Source: Magnetospirillum aberrantis SpK (GTDB lineage: Bacteria > Pseudomonadota > Alphaproteobacteria > Rhodospirillales > Magnetospirillaceae). Taken from it: a stretch of DNA of 64,000 nucleotides. Below are positions 27,014 to 39,076 of the stretch, piece by piece. Both the position numbers and the translations under genes were made by a program. The stretch is taken from NCBI RefSeq assembly GCF_011022235.1, contig NZ_JAAIYP010000039.1:310001-374000 (forward strand), written 5' to 3'. Numbering within the stretch: position 1 is the first letter of the stretch; the number at the start of each line of letters is the position of its first letter. The notes under the pieces are model-generated. The model did not search any database. It saw nothing but the letters and a program-made list of their open reading frames with translations, and was not told the origin of the DNA.

Positions 27014-27047
27014 GCAAAAGGCCGCGCAACCATGGCTGCGCGGCCTT
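27014..27047 (-). terminator. Terminator of icd
   Basis: An 11-bp perfect stem AAGGCCGCGCA (27018-27028) / TGCGCGGCCTT (27037-27047) with an 8-nt loop is followed on the minus strand by TTTTGCTTA. It lies about 95 bp past the icd stop. Confidence 0.75.
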
Positions 27048-27142
27048 CGCCGATATTTCCCCGGAACCCTAGTTTCCCCCACCTTAGGTGGATGGCTAGG
27101 GGGCGGACCTAACGGGGCTTCCTTTCGAGACAGTAGCCGGTA

Positions 27143-28357
27143 TCAGACGCCCATCTTCTTCTTCAGGTTCTCGTCCAGCTTGTCCAGGAACTGCTGGGTG
27201 GTCAGCCACGATTGGCCGGGGCCGATCAGGATGGCCAGATCCTTGGTCATGAAGCCCGATTCCACGGTTTCCACGCACACTTCCTCGAGCGCCAGGGCGA
27301 ACTTCTCGACCTCGGGGGTGTTGTCGAACTGGGCGCGGTAATAAAGGGCGCGGGTCCAGGCGAAGATCGAGGCGATCGGGTTGGTCGAGGTTTCCTTGCC
27401 CTTCTGGTGCTCGCGATAGTGCCGGGTCACCGTGCCGTGCGCCGCCTCGGCCTCGACCACCTTGCCGTCGGGGCTCATCAGCACCGAGGTCATCAGGCCC
27501 AGCGAACCAAAACCCTGGGCCACGGTGTCGGACTGGACGTCGCCGTCGTAGTTCTTGCACGCCCAGACGAAGCCGCCCGACCACTTGAGCGCCGAGGCGA
27601 CCATGTCGTCGATCAGACGGTGTTCGTAGGTCATGCCGTGCTTTTCGAACTCGGCCTTGAACTCGGTCTCGTAGACTTCCTGGAAGATGTCCTTGAAACG
27701 GCCGTCATAGGCCTTGAGGATGGTGTTCTTGGTCGAGAGATAGACCGGCCACTTCTTGAGCAAGCCGTAATTCATGCAGGCGCGGGCGAAACCACGGATG
27801 GATTCGTCCACGTTGTACATGCCCATGGCGACGCCGGCACCGGGGAACTGGAACACCTCGTGCTCGATGACCTCGCCGTCCTCGCCCTCGAACTTGATGG
27901 TCAGGCGGCCGGCGCCCGGCACCTTGAAGTCGGTGGCCTTGTACTGGTCGCCAAAGGCATGGCGGCCGATGACGATGGGCTGGGTCCAGCCCGGCACCAG
28001 GCGCGGCACGTTCTTGCAGATGATCGGCTCACGGAACACGGTCCCGTCAAGGATGTTGCGGATGGTGCCGTTGGGCGACTTCCACATCTTCTTGAGGTTG
28101 AATTCCTTGACGCGCGCCTCGTCGGGGGTGATGGTCGCGCACTTGACGCCGACGCCGTATTTCCTGATGGCTTCGGCCGATTCCACGGTCACCTGGTCCT
28201 CGGTGGCGTCGCGGTGTTCGACACTGAGGTCGTAGTACTTCAGGTCGACATCAAGGTACGGCAGGATCAGCTTGTCCTTGATGAACTTCCAGATGATGCG
28301 GGTCATCTCGTCGCCGTCGAGTTCCACGACCGGGTTGGCGACCTTGATCTTCTTCAT
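27143..28357 (-). CDS. icd: NADP-dependent isocitrate dehydrogenase, dimeric type
   Basis: A 404-aa TCA-cycle enzyme that decarboxylates isocitrate to 2-oxoglutarate with NADP. It belongs to the homodimeric, eukaryote-like subfamily [16 protein letters not shown] at the N-terminus, the substrate segment [20 protein letters not shown], the metal site [20 protein letters not shown], and [20 protein letters not shown] 28357 follows a GAGG site and matches the family start. A second, unrelated NADP-dependent isocitrate dehydrogenase gene lies directly upstream on the same strand, ending 61 bp before this start. Confidence 0.97.
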   Translation of the reverse strand: MKKIKVANPVVELDGDEMTRIIWKFIKDKLILPYLDVDLKYYDLSVEHRDATEDQVTVESAEAIRKYGVGVKCATITPDEARVKEFNLKKMWKSPNGTIRNILDGTVFREPIICKNVPRLVPGWTQPIVIGRHAFGDQYKATDFKVPGAGRLTIKFEGEDGEVIEHEVFQFPGAGVAMGMYNVDESIRGFARACMNYGLLKKWPVYLSTKNTILKAYDGRFKDIFQEVYETEFKAEFEKHGMTYEHRLIDDMVASALKWSGGFVWACKNYDGDVQSDTVAQGFGSLGLMTSVLMSPDGKVVEAEAAHGTVTRHYREHQKGKETSTNPIASIFAWTRALYYRAQFDNTPEVEKFALALEEVCVETVESGFMTKDLAILIGPGQSWLTTQQFLDKLDENLKKKMGV

Positions 28358-28418
28358 TCTCACATCCTCGCTGAAAAACTGCGGCGGGGGCTTTTGGCCC
28401 CCGCCGTGCTTGTTCGTG

Positions 28419-30818
<2,400 letters not shown>

Positions 30819-30821
30819 CTA

Positions 30822-31490
30822 CTATCCCTTGAGCAGCAACAGCCCGCCCCACACCACGGCACAGGCCAGCACCGCCACCGCCACCGCCAGCAACGGCGAG
30901 GCGAAGCGGATGCCGTCCACGCCCTCGGGCACCCGTTTGGTGCCGGTGATCATGGCGCGGATCATGTCGTCCTTCTTGACCAGGGTATAGAACGCCACCG
31001 CCGACAGGTGGACGAACACCAAGAACAGCACCAGCTTGCCGCCCAGGCGATGCAGCGACGACAACGTCGCCGCCACCTTGGACGACACCAGATGGGTCAG
31101 CGGGCCGTTGGTGAAGATGTCGTCGGTGGTGAACAGGCCGGTGGCCGCCTGGGCCGTCAACAACCCCAGAAGCCCCAGCACGCTGAGCGCCCCCAGGGGA
31201 TTGTGCCCGACCGAACGCACCGCGCCCGAACGCGCCGCCCGGACATAGGCCAGGATCGCCCCCGGACCGCGGACGAAATGGGAAAACCGCGCCGTGGGAC
31301 TGCCGGCGAAGCCCCAGATCAGGCGGAACACCAGCAAGGCCAGAACCCACACCCCCAGAACCATGTGCAGGTCCAGGTGACCGAATTCGCCGCTGAACCA
31401 CAAGGTCGCCACCCCCACCACCAACACCCAGTGGAACAGGCGGACAGCATGGTCCCATACCTTGACTTCGGTGGTTGCGTCGTCGTGCAT
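30822..31490 (-). CDS. Cytochrome b561-type di-haem membrane protein
   Basis: A 222-aa inner-membrane cytochrome b with four or more helices. Candidate haem ligands are His in VWDHAVRLFHWVLV, HLDLHMVLG, SSLHRLGGKLVLFL and VFVHLSAVAFYTL. These proteins shuttle electrons between quinol and periplasmic partners, often a cytochrome c. No obvious partner is adjacent. ATG 31490 follows GGAGGG with good spacing; a longer frame lacks a site. Confidence 0.88.
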   Translation of the reverse strand: MHDDATTEVKVWDHAVRLFHWVLVVGVATLWFSGEFGHLDLHMVLGVWVLALLVFRLIWGFAGSPTARFSHFVRGPGAILAYVRAARSGAVRSVGHNPLGALSVLGLLGLLTAQAATGLFTTDDIFTNGPLTHLVSSKVAATLSSLHRLGGKLVLFLVFVHLSAVAFYTLVKKDDMIRAMITGTKRVPEGVDGIRFASPLLAVAVAVLACAVVWGGLLLLKG

Positions 31491-31651
31491 GGAATCCCTC
31501 CGTGGCGGTGTTTCAACCGATACTTTTCCAAGCGCGAAGCCCGTGGTCAACATGCACTGACATCGGGTCAGACGCGCGGCGGTTGCCGGGAGCGCCACAA
31601 GGCGCTAGGGTTAGGCTCGTTTTCTCGTAGATTGCCGCGAGTCGGACCATC

Positions 31652-32572
31652 TTGTCCCGTGCCGTTCTGATCGCCATCCTCGGTTTTGTCGCCGCCCTTG
31701 CCGCCTTGGCCCTGACGTGGTCCTTGGACCGCGAGGCCGAACGCGGCGAGCCCACCGCGACCGCCCCGGCCACACCGGTAGCGGCGATTTCCGCTCCCGT
31801 GCCGACCGCGCCCAGCTTCGACGTGGTCCGGGTCAGCGAAAAAGGCGACATGGTCATCGCCGGCCGCGCCGTGCCACGGGCCGAAGTCATCGTGCGGGAC
31901 GGCGAGACCGAGTTGGGCCGGGTCCAGGCCGACGAACGCGGCGAATGGGTGCTGGTCCCCAGCCTGCCGCTCAAGCCGGGCGGGCGCGAACTCAGCCTTG
32001 AGGCGCACCACCCCGACGGCACCGTGACCCGCTCGGCCGACCCGGTGATCCTGGTGGTGCCGGAAGACGGCGGCCAGCCGGTCCTGGCGGTGATTCCGCA
32101 AGGCGCGGGCGCGGCCCGGCTGATGCAGGGACCGGGCGGCGACGGCGGCGCCTTGACCATCGACCTTGCCGACCGCAAGGACGACGGCACCCTGTTCCTG
32201 GGTGGCCGCGCTCCGGCCGGGGCGCTTTTGCATCTGTACCTGGACAACCGTTTCCTGGGCCGTGCCCTGACCGACGCCGAAGGCAACTGGCACCTGAGCC
32301 TCCGCCAAGCCCCAGCCACCGGCCAGTTGCGGGCCGACATCGTGGACGAACGCGGCCGCGTGATCGCCCGCATCGAAGCGCCGCTGGCCCCGCCATCGGC
32401 CGAAACCGTCACCACGGTAGTCGTGGAACCGGGCAATTCGCTGTGGCGCATCGCCCGCCGCACCTATGGCGACGGCTTGGCCTACACCATCATCTATGGC
32501 GCCAACCGCGACCGCATCCGCGACCCCGACCTGATCTATCCCGGCCAGGTCGTGCAATTGCCGAAGAAATAA
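31652..32572 (+). CDS. LysM-domain envelope protein
   Basis: A 306-aa protein with an N-terminal membrane anchor or uncleaved signal (SRAVLIAILGFVAALAALAL), an Ala/Pro-rich linker, and two Ig/bacterial-adhesion-like repeats (VVRVSEKGDMVIAGRAVP and FLGGRAPAGALLHLYLDN). A C-terminal LysM domain follows (VVVEPGNSLWRIARRTYGDG, DLIYPGQVVQLP). LysM binds peptidoglycan, so it is probably an envelope-anchored protein. The start is TTG at 31652. Its stop lies 3 bp from the stop of the convergent kinase. Confidence 0.88.
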   Translation: MSRAVLIAILGFVAALAALALTWSLDREAERGEPTATAPATPVAAISAPVPTAPSFDVVRVSEKGDMVIAGRAVPRAEVIVRDGETELGRVQADERGEWVLVPSLPLKPGGRELSLEAHHPDGTVTRSADPVILVVPEDGGQPVLAVIPQGAGAARLMQGPGGDGGALTIDLADRKDDGTLFLGGRAPAGALLHLYLDNRFLGRALTDAEGNWHLSLRQAPATGQLRADIVDERGRVIARIEAPLAPPSAETVTTVVVEPGNSLWRIARRTYGDGLAYTIIYGANRDRIRDPDLIYPGQVVQLPKK

Positions 32573-32575
32573 CGC

Positions 32576-34363
32576 CTACTCTTCCGCCGCCGGCAGGGTG
32601 AAGACGATGACCGTTCCGCCATCGGGACCAGCCTCGGCACGGATGGTGCCGCCATGGCGATCGACGATGCGCTTCACCACCGCCAAGCCAATGCCGTCGC
32701 CGTCATACATGTCGCGCCGCACCTGACGGTGGAACAGCAGGAAGATACGATCACGCCCTTCCTCATCCACGCCGATGCCATTGTCGGCCACGACCACCTC
32801 CCACATCGTTCCCAGCCGACGGGCGGTGACGCGGATCACCGGCGGGACGTCGGGACGGCGGAACTTGATGGAATTGGCCAACAGGTTCAGAAACAGACGC
32901 GCCATCTGTTCGGGATCGGCACGAACCACCGGAAGAGGCCCGGCCCGTTCGACCACGGCACCGCTTTCCGTCATGGCGGCCTGTAGATCCTCTTCCGCCT
33001 TGTCCAACGGCCCGTCCAACGCCACCGGACAAAGCGGCTCGCCTTGGGTTTCAATGCGGGAAAAGGCCAATACCCCGTCCAGCATGCGGCTCATGCGCTC
33101 GGCGCCTTCGGTCACGAAGCGGACGAACTCCCGGCCCTCGTCATCGACCACCGGGGCATAACGGCGCGCCAGCAATTGGGCGAAGCCCGACACCGAACGC
33201 AGCGGTTCGCGCAAGTCATGCGAGACCATGTAGGCGAAATGCTGGAGGTCGCGGTTGCTTTGCTCCAGCGTCTCGGCCTGGGCGCGGATGCGGGCCTGGG
33301 TCCGTGCCACCTCGGCCACCATCTCGTTGAAACCGCCATACAGACGCCGCATCTCGACGGTAACGGCGTCGTCCTCGCACGCGCGCCACCCGAGATCGCC
33401 GCCGTGCACGATCCGCATGCCCTCGGCCAGGGCACGCAACGGCCGCAGCACCAGCCGACGCATGGTCTGCACCAGCAGCAACACCGTCAGCACCAAAACC
33501 CCCAGCACCGCCACATTGGCATGCAGGCGGAAATCCTCGATGGCTCCCAACAGCACCGAACGCGGCCGCGACACCACCACCGAAATGGACGACAAGGCGC
33601 CGTCCCCCAACGGCGCATAAGCATGCACCGCGTCGTCGAGGATCAAGGTGCCGCTGGCATGTTCACGCCGGGCATCAAGGACTTGCGGAACGGCGAAGGG
33701 CTCGCCGCCATCGACGGAGCCATGGGGAAACGACGCCAGCGTCACCCCCGCGCCGTCCACCAGGAACGCCCGCGTGTCGGCCGGAAGACGCAGACGGTCG
33801 GCCACCGCCTGGAACCAGTCAAGCCGCTTGCTGACGATCAGGACGAAGGCGACATCGCCAAAGGGGGTCAGCACCGCCGAGGCGGTGGGCAACACGGTCT
33901 GACGACTGACCCGGCCCCGCACGTATTCGCCGACAGCGAAAGATCCGGTCTCGATGGCCCGGCGGACATAGCCGCGGTCGCGGAAGTCGGTGCCCGGCGC
34001 CTGTTCGGTCGAACCGCACAGGGCGACCCCCTCGGGCGAGACCACCACGAAGGCGGCATAGCCCTGGCTGCTGGACAGGGCCGCCGTCAACAGCGTCTGA
34101 CATTCGCCAGGACGGAACCCGGTTCGCGGCAACACGGTCCCCAAGGTGGCGGCCAACGCACGGGTTTCGTCCACCCACTGGCTGTGAGCAAACGCGACCA
34201 GCCGGGCGGTTTCCGCCAGCGAGGCCCGCGCGTCCTGGGACAACCGGCCATAGGCATGTTCGATGATCGTGGCGGCCACCAGCCAGAAAGCCATCATGGT
34301 CAACGCCACCACGCCGGCAACGACGAAACGGATACTCAGCCGAGCTCTGGTATAGACGCTCAC
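32576..34363 (-). CDS. Membrane sensor histidine kinase
   Basis: A 595-aa kinase. A helix at about 10-35 and another at about 285-305 flank a periplasmic Cache-like sensor (YAAFVVVSPEGVALCGSTEQ, DFRDRGYVRRAIETGSFAVGEY). HAMP (RPLRALAEGMRIVHGGDLGW) leads to a phytochrome-type HisKA (LQHFAYMVSHDLREPLRSVSGF) and HATPase (NLLANSIKF, VADNGIGV, GDGIGLAVVKRI). No response regulator is adjacent, so it is an orphan. The start is probably GTG 34363, since GGGGAGCCAT lies before it; a longer frame begins at 34429. Confidence 0.9.
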   Translation of the reverse strand: MSVYTRARLSIRFVVAGVVALTMMAFWLVAATIIEHAYGRLSQDARASLAETARLVAFAHSQWVDETRALAATLGTVLPRTGFRPGECQTLLTAALSSSQGYAAFVVVSPEGVALCGSTEQAPGTDFRDRGYVRRAIETGSFAVGEYVRGRVSRQTVLPTASAVLTPFGDVAFVLIVSKRLDWFQAVADRLRLPADTRAFLVDGAGVTLASFPHGSVDGGEPFAVPQVLDARREHASGTLILDDAVHAYAPLGDGALSSISVVVSRPRSVLLGAIEDFRLHANVAVLGVLVLTVLLLVQTMRRLVLRPLRALAEGMRIVHGGDLGWRACEDDAVTVEMRRLYGGFNEMVAEVARTQARIRAQAETLEQSNRDLQHFAYMVSHDLREPLRSVSGFAQLLARRYAPVVDDEGREFVRFVTEGAERMSRMLDGVLAFSRIETQGEPLCPVALDGPLDKAEEDLQAAMTESGAVVERAGPLPVVRADPEQMARLFLNLLANSIKFRRPDVPPVIRVTARRLGTMWEVVVADNGIGVDEEGRDRIFLLFHRQVRRDMYDGDGIGLAVVKRIVDRHGGTIRAEAGPDGGTVIVFTLPAAEE

Positions 34364-34429
34364 ATGGCTCCCCTTTCCGTTTCCACGCCCCTTCCATCCA
34401 ATATAAGCAGCAAAGCCCACATAGACCAA

Positions 34430-34452
34430 GGGCGGGGGAAAATCCCCCGCCC
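34430..34452. terminator. Hairpin downstream of argG
   Basis: A 10-bp stem GGGCGGGGGA (34430-34439) / TCCCCCGCCC (34443-34452) with a 3-nt loop lies between argG and the kinase. No T run follows on the minus strand, so terminator function is uncertain. Confidence 0.4.
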
Positions 34453-34480
34453 CACGAACTCTTTCAGTTGAATTCGTCGA

Positions 34481-35695
34481 TTATCCGCGCGCCATCTTGG
34501 CCAAACGCATGCGCAACGCATTGAGCTTGATGAAGCCCTGGGCGTCGCGCTGGTCATAGACGCTGTCTTCCTCGAAGGTGACGTAGTCCATGCGATAGAG
34601 CGACTTCTCGGACTTGCGGCCGACCACGGTGACGTTGCCCTTGTACAGCTTGAGGCGAACCACGCCGCAGACGTTCTGGCTGATGTGGTCGATCATTTGC
34701 TGCAACGCGATGCGTTCCGGGCTGAACCAGAAGCCGTTGTAGATCAGCTCGGCATAGCGCGGCATGATGTCGTCCTTGAGGTGCGCCTCGCCACGGTCAA
34801 GCGTCAGGCTTTCCATGGCGCGGTGGGCGACGATCAGGACGGAGCCGCCGGGGGTCTCGTAGACGCCGCGCGACTTCATGCCGACGAAGCGGTTTTCCAC
34901 CAGATCCAGGCGGCCGATGCCGTTGGCGCCACCCAGTTCGTTCAGCTTGGTCAACAACTGCGCCGGGGTCATGCGCTCACCGTCGATGGCGACCGCGTCA
35001 CCCTTCTCGAACTGGATTTCCACGTAGGTCGGCTTGTCCGGGGCCTTTTCCGGGCTGACCGAACGGGTGAACATGTCCTCGTCGGGCTCGACGAAGGGGT
35101 CTTCCAGCGCCTTGCCCTCGTACGAGATGTGCAACAGGTTGGCGTCGGTGGAATAAGGCGCCTCGCCACGCTTGTCCTTGGCGATCGGAATCTGGTGCCT
35201 TTCGGCGAAGTCCAACAGCTTGGTGCGGCTGGTCAGGTCCCAGATGCGCCAGGGCGCGATCACCTTGATGTCGGGCTTGAGCGCGTAATAGCCCAACTCG
35301 AAACGCACCTGATCATTGCCCTTGCCGGTGGCGCCATGGGACACGGCGTCGGCGCCGACCTGGTTGGCGATCTCGATCTGGCGCTTGGAAATCAGCGGCC
35401 GGGCAATCGAGGTGCCGAGCAGGTACACGCCCTCGTACTGGGCGTTGGCACGGAACATCGGGAAGACGAAATCACGGACGAATTCCTCGCGCAGGTCGTC
35501 GATGAAGATGTTCTCGTCCTTGATGCCCATCAGTTGGGCCTTCTTGCGCGCCGGCTCCAGTTCCTCGCCCTGGCCGAGGTCGGCGGTGAAGGTGACCACC
35601 TCGCACTGGTACTGGTCCTGCAACCAACGCAGGATGATGGAGGTGTCGAGACCACCGGAATAGGCCAGCACGACCTTCTTAACTTCGCCCTTCAT
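34481..35695 (-). CDS. argG: Argininosuccinate synthase
   Basis: A 404-aa ATP-dependent enzyme that joins citrulline and aspartate in arginine synthesis. The P-loop-like PPi motif is [15 protein letters not shown] near residue 8. [35 protein letters not shown] and [24 protein letters not shown] are family signatures. The length is typical. No other arg gene is nearby, as is common for argG. The ATG at 35695 gives [13 protein letters not shown] codons further upstream are absent. Confidence 0.97.
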   Translation of the reverse strand: MKGEVKKVVLAYSGGLDTSIILRWLQDQYQCEVVTFTADLGQGEELEPARKKAQLMGIKDENIFIDDLREEFVRDFVFPMFRANAQYEGVYLLGTSIARPLISKRQIEIANQVGADAVSHGATGKGNDQVRFELGYYALKPDIKVIAPWRIWDLTSRTKLLDFAERHQIPIAKDKRGEAPYSTDANLLHISYEGKALEDPFVEPDEDMFTRSVSPEKAPDKPTYVEIQFEKGDAVAIDGERMTPAQLLTKLNELGGANGIGRLDLVENRFVGMKSRGVYETPGGSVLIVAHRAMESLTLDRGEAHLKDDIMPRYAELIYNGFWFSPERIALQQMIDHISQNVCGVVRLKLYKGNVTVVGRKSEKSLYRMDYVTFEEDSVYDQRDAQGFIKLNALRMRLAKMARG

Positions 35696-35838
35696 GGGAA
35701 AACGCCCTTGGAAATGGGAAAACGTGAGGCCCGAAGTATAGGCTTTGCGGCGACAGGAGCAAGGGCCAGCACATGCGCGGAGATGCGCCGCACCGCGTCC
35801 CCCTTCTCGCGCCAGGGTTTTTGCCCCATACTTCAGTC

Positions 35839-36552
35839 ATGACCAATCCCCGCGACACCGCCCCCGACAAGACCCCGGACAGAGCCGAGGAATCCGAGCT
35901 GGCCCGTGCCTTCAGTCTTACCGAAAAGCTGATGGGCGGCGGAGTGGCCGAAGCCGAGGCGCGGGCGGAACCAGCCCTCAAGCAGGCGGGAAAGACGCTG
36001 CGCTATTGGCTGTGGCGCGCCGGCGGCCGGCGGCGCCCCGGAGGCGACCCCGCCCAAGTGGCGGAGAACTACGAACGCGAACTGGCCCGCCTGACCGAAG
36101 TATTGCGCGACCAAGGCGAAAAGGCTGTGGCGCACAAGGACAAGCTTTTGGCGAAAGAGCAGGCGCGGGTGGCCGAACTGGAACAATTGACCTCCCAGTT
36201 GCAACAGGCGTGCGAAAGCGAACTGGCGAAACTGCGTGCGCAACTGGCCCAACGCCAGGAACGCCTCCCCGCCCCCGGCGAGGTCGCACGCCTGAGCGCG
36301 CGTCTGAGCGAGACCGAGGAACGGGCCCGGCTGGCCGAAAACAAGGTGGAAATGCTGAAGGAAGCGCTGGAGATCACCCGTGCCCGCGCCGCGCCCACGG
36401 GAACCATCCCCGAGGATGGCCGCTTCCGCGAGGCCAAACGCGCCTTCGCCCGCACGTTCCACCCCGACCAAGGCGGACGCGGCGACATCGACCGTCAACG
36501 CGCCTTCTTGGAATTCTGGCCGGTGCTGGAACGTATCGAACGCGGCGAATAA
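35839..36552 (+). CDS. Coiled-coil protein with truncated J-domain-like C-terminus
   Basis: A 237-aa protein. Its N-terminus is charged, and its middle is a long predicted coiled coil (about 75-195; ERELARLTEVLRDQ, KLLAKEQARVAELEQL, RLSETEERARLAENKVEMLK). The last 35 residues or so (REAKRAFARTFHPDQGGRGD, then a helix) contain HPD as in helix II-III of DnaJ, but the first J-domain helix is missing. It might engage DnaK or another Hsp70. ATG 35839 was chosen from the end of the non-coding-looking prefix. Function unknown. Confidence 0.75.
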   Translation: MTNPRDTAPDKTPDRAEESELARAFSLTEKLMGGGVAEAEARAEPALKQAGKTLRYWLWRAGGRRRPGGDPAQVAENYERELARLTEVLRDQGEKAVAHKDKLLAKEQARVAELEQLTSQLQQACESELAKLRAQLAQRQERLPAPGEVARLSARLSETEERARLAENKVEMLKEALEITRARAAPTGTIPEDGRFREAKRAFARTFHPDQGGRGDIDRQRAFLEFWPVLERIERGE

Positions 36553-36689
36553 GTCCTGTCCTGAAAGCCATAGAGAGGAATATCACCCCTGCCGACTCCA
36601 CCAATGAGGGAAATAGTGGCAACATCCCATCACCTTTGGCGAGCGCCTCCCATGCCGTCGAAGCTCACCCCAACGTGGAGGGAAAGAAC

Positions 36690-37076
36690 ATGGCCGTTGG
36701 TACCTTTCTGGTCTCGTATGAAAGCGTCAACGTGCTGGCCGGGGGCTATTGCCTGACGCTGGACCTGGTGGTCGACGTGGTCAACAACAAGGCGGCGGGC
36801 ATGTCCGGCGTCACCCAGGCGACCAACCCGCCGCTGGACGTCAAATTGCCGGTGCACGGCACCGTCACCGACATGACGGTGATGCCCAAGAGCACCCACC
36901 ATCTGGTGGCGTTGCAAAGCTCGGACAAGATGCTGGGCCGTCACATCGAGGTGCGTCTGGTGACCACCGACGACTGGCAAAGCGGCACCGCGAACGTCAC
37001 CTTGTTCCTCGACACGCCGGACGGTCTCCGGCAGTTCACCACCGAGGTCAAGGCGGTCAAGGCCGAGCAGAAATAG
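36690..37076 (+). CDS. DUF1842-domain protein
   Basis: A 128-aa protein with the pattern of DUF1842: LTLDLVVDVVNNKAAGMSGV, TQATNPPLDVKLPVHGTVTD, MTVMPKSTHHLVAL, TDDWQSGTANVTLFLD. The function of the family is unknown. ATG 36690 follows GGAGGG with ideal spacing. It ends 38 bp from the stop of the convergent chemoreceptor. The 137 bp before it hold no gene. Confidence 0.78.
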   Translation: MAVGTFLVSYESVNVLAGGYCLTLDLVVDVVNNKAAGMSGVTQATNPPLDVKLPVHGTVTDMTVMPKSTHHLVALQSSDKMLGRHIEVRLVTTDDWQSGTANVTLFLDTPDGLRQFTTEVKAVKAEQK

Positions 37077-37114
37077 CCCGACCCTCATGCCGGCCGCCTT
37101 TTGGAAGAATCCGT

Positions 37115-38806
37115 TCAGGCGGCGTTGTCCAGGCGGATGCGCTCGATCATCTGGCGTACCGACTGATTCATCTGGCCGGCGGCCTCGCCCAGCGCCTGGG
37201 CGGCCTTGGCCACTTCGGCGGCGGCGGAACGAGTGTCCGCCGCCCCGTTGGAGACTTCCTCCATGTAGCCGCTGATGTCGCCGGTGCCGGTCGCCGCTTG
37301 TCGCACGTTGTCGGAAATATCGCCCAAAGTGGCGTTTTGCTGATGGATGGCGGTGGCGATGGAACCGGCGCTGGCGCGCACCGTGGCGATGATCGCGGCA
37401 AAAGCGTCGACCGAGGTCGCGGTGTCCGCGCATTCCTTTTGAATAGTGGTCACTTGCGCGCCGATTTCCTCGGTGGCCTTGGCCGTCTGGTTGGCCAGTT
37501 GCTTGACCTCGGCCGCCACCACGGCGAAGCCCTTTCCCGCCTCGCCGGCGCGGGCCGCCTCGATGGTGGCGTTCAAGGCCAAGAGATTGGTTTGTGAGGC
37601 GATGGCCGTAATCATTTCCACCACTTGGCCGATGCGCTTGGCGGCCTCGACCAATGCGCCGATCTGGTTTCCCACCTGCTCGGTCCGGCCACTGGCTTCG
37701 GCCGCCACCGCCGAGGATTGTTCGGCCTGACGGCCGATCTCGCCGCTGGCGCCGCTCAATTGTTCGGTCGCCAAGGCCACGCCCCGCACGTTGGCGGTGG
37801 CGGTCTGCGACGCCGCCGCCACCGTGGCCGCGCGCTCGCTGGTGGCCCCGGCGCTGCGCAACAAGCTCTCGGCCGTGCGCCCCAGTCCTTCCACCTGCTG
37901 GCCGATGGCCGCGATGGCGCCGTGAATTCCCGCCTCGATGCTGTCGGCCAGGGCGATCATGTCGCGCCGCCGGTTCGCCACCGCGGCACGTTCATGCTCC
38001 TCTTGCTCGGCTCGCGCCCGTTCCGCCGCGCGCATGGCCGTGCCGAAAGAGCCGATGGCGCGGGCCAGCGCTCCGAATTCGTCACCGCGCCCGACATGGG
38101 GCACGTTGTCGGGATAGTCGCCATGGGTGGCGCGATCCATCATGCGGGTCAACGGCGCGAAGGGGCTGAGCATGCGCCGCAATCCCAGGAAAGCCAGCAC
38201 CGACAGCCCCAAAGCCGCGCCAACCCCGATCGCCAAGGCGATTTCCGCCACCAAACGGCTCATGGCCAGGAACTCATCAACCTTTACGCCCACGAACAAG
38301 ATGCCGATGGGGTTGCCGGTGTCGTCATCGGCGATGGGATCGTAAACCGCCATGTAGCGTTCACCCAAAATCTCGGCGGGGCCGGTGTAGCGATAACCGT
38401 CCTTCAGCACGGTGTCGTATACCTCCCCAGGCGCCAAATGGGTGCCGAGCGCCCGCTGGGTTCCCATCATTACCGTCGTGGCAACCCGTTCATCACCACG
38501 AAAAATGGTGGCGACTCCGCCAACCGCTCCCACCACCACATCAAGAACGCCGTTGTCGCCATCCAGGACGCGCTCGCCCAGCAACAATTTCCCATCACGG
38601 ATATGGAATGATTCCTGCGCGGGATTGAGCACCGCAAAAAGAACGGAGAGGTTCTGTTCCAGCCGTTCCGCCGCCATGCGATCCAAGGCCTGCCCCACAT
38701 AAGTGCTGAGGGCGATCGAGATCACCGTACCCAGCAACACCATCATGGCGACCATCACACCGGTAATCTTGGAAGCGACACTCAGGGAGCGGAAACGACG
38801 AAACAT
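37115..38806 (-). CDS. Methyl-accepting chemotaxis protein (Cache sensor)
   Basis: A 563-aa chemoreceptor. A helix at about 12-35, a periplasmic Cache-like sensor (about 36-180, with [19 protein letters not shown] and [25 protein letters not shown]), a second helix, HAMP ([21 protein letters not shown]) and the signalling domain with the hairpin tip [20 protein letters not shown]. It has no C-terminal methyltransferase-docking pentapeptide. ATG 38806 opens the first helix. A perfect FNR-type box upstream suggests induction at low oxygen. Confidence 0.93.
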   Translation of the reverse strand: MFRRFRSLSVASKITGVMVAMMVLLGTVISIALSTYVGQALDRMAAERLEQNLSVLFAVLNPAQESFHIRDGKLLLGERVLDGDNGVLDVVVGAVGGVATIFRGDERVATTVMMGTQRALGTHLAPGEVYDTVLKDGYRYTGPAEILGERYMAVYDPIADDDTGNPIGILFVGVKVDEFLAMSRLVAEIALAIGVGAALGLSVLAFLGLRRMLSPFAPLTRMMDRATHGDYPDNVPHVGRGDEFGALARAIGSFGTAMRAAERARAEQEEHERAAVANRRRDMIALADSIEAGIHGAIAAIGQQVEGLGRTAESLLRSAGATSERAATVAAASQTATANVRGVALATEQLSGASGEIGRQAEQSSAVAAEASGRTEQVGNQIGALVEAAKRIGQVVEMITAIASQTNLLALNATIEAARAGEAGKGFAVVAAEVKQLANQTAKATEEIGAQVTTIQKECADTATSVDAFAAIIATVRASAGSIATAIHQQNATLGDISDNVRQAATGTGDISGYMEEVSNGAADTRSAAAEVAKAAQALGEAAGQMNQSVRQMIERIRLDNAA

Positions 38807-38921
38807 GATCTCACATCCACGTTCAAGGCCGCCCATCGGCCACATATTCCCCATACCCGGACGACTACCATAGCGCACAGGCCACAAGCAACAGTAATAC
38901 AGACAAGAAAGATGCGGTTGT

Positions 38922-38935
38922 TTGATCATGATCAA
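38922..38935 (-). promoter_or_regulatory. Perfect FNR box upstream of the chemoreceptor
   Basis: TTGATCATGATCAA matches the FNR consensus TTGAT-N4-ATCAA exactly. It is centred about 122 bp upstream of the chemoreceptor ATG. A TATTAC hexamer at 38899-38894 lies 32 bp downstream on the minus strand, which fits a class II activated promoter with a start near 38887. The surrounding 38935-39000 stretch is AT-rich and holds no gene. Confidence 0.65.
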
Positions 38936-39010
38936 CCAAGACTTAGTTCTCAGTTGATCTATTTAGATTAAATTTTTAAAACCTGTTTACTATGGACACA
39001 TCCCATACAC

Positions 39011-39043
39011 AAAAGCCGCCACCTGCGATGCAGGTGACGGCTT
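39011..39043 (-). terminator. Terminator of rlmN
   Basis: AAGCCGCCACCTGC-GAT-GCAGGTGACGGCTT forms a 14-bp stem with one mismatch. On the minus strand it is followed by TTTTGTGT, 35 bp past the rlmN stop. Confidence 0.75.
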
Positions 39044-39076
39044 CTTCCATCATCCCGAACAGGGAAGAGACAGGAC

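Noticed and set aside
34430-34452. Riboswitch or attenuator behind argG
   Set aside because: It is a single short GC hairpin after the gene; no aptamer-like structure is visible.
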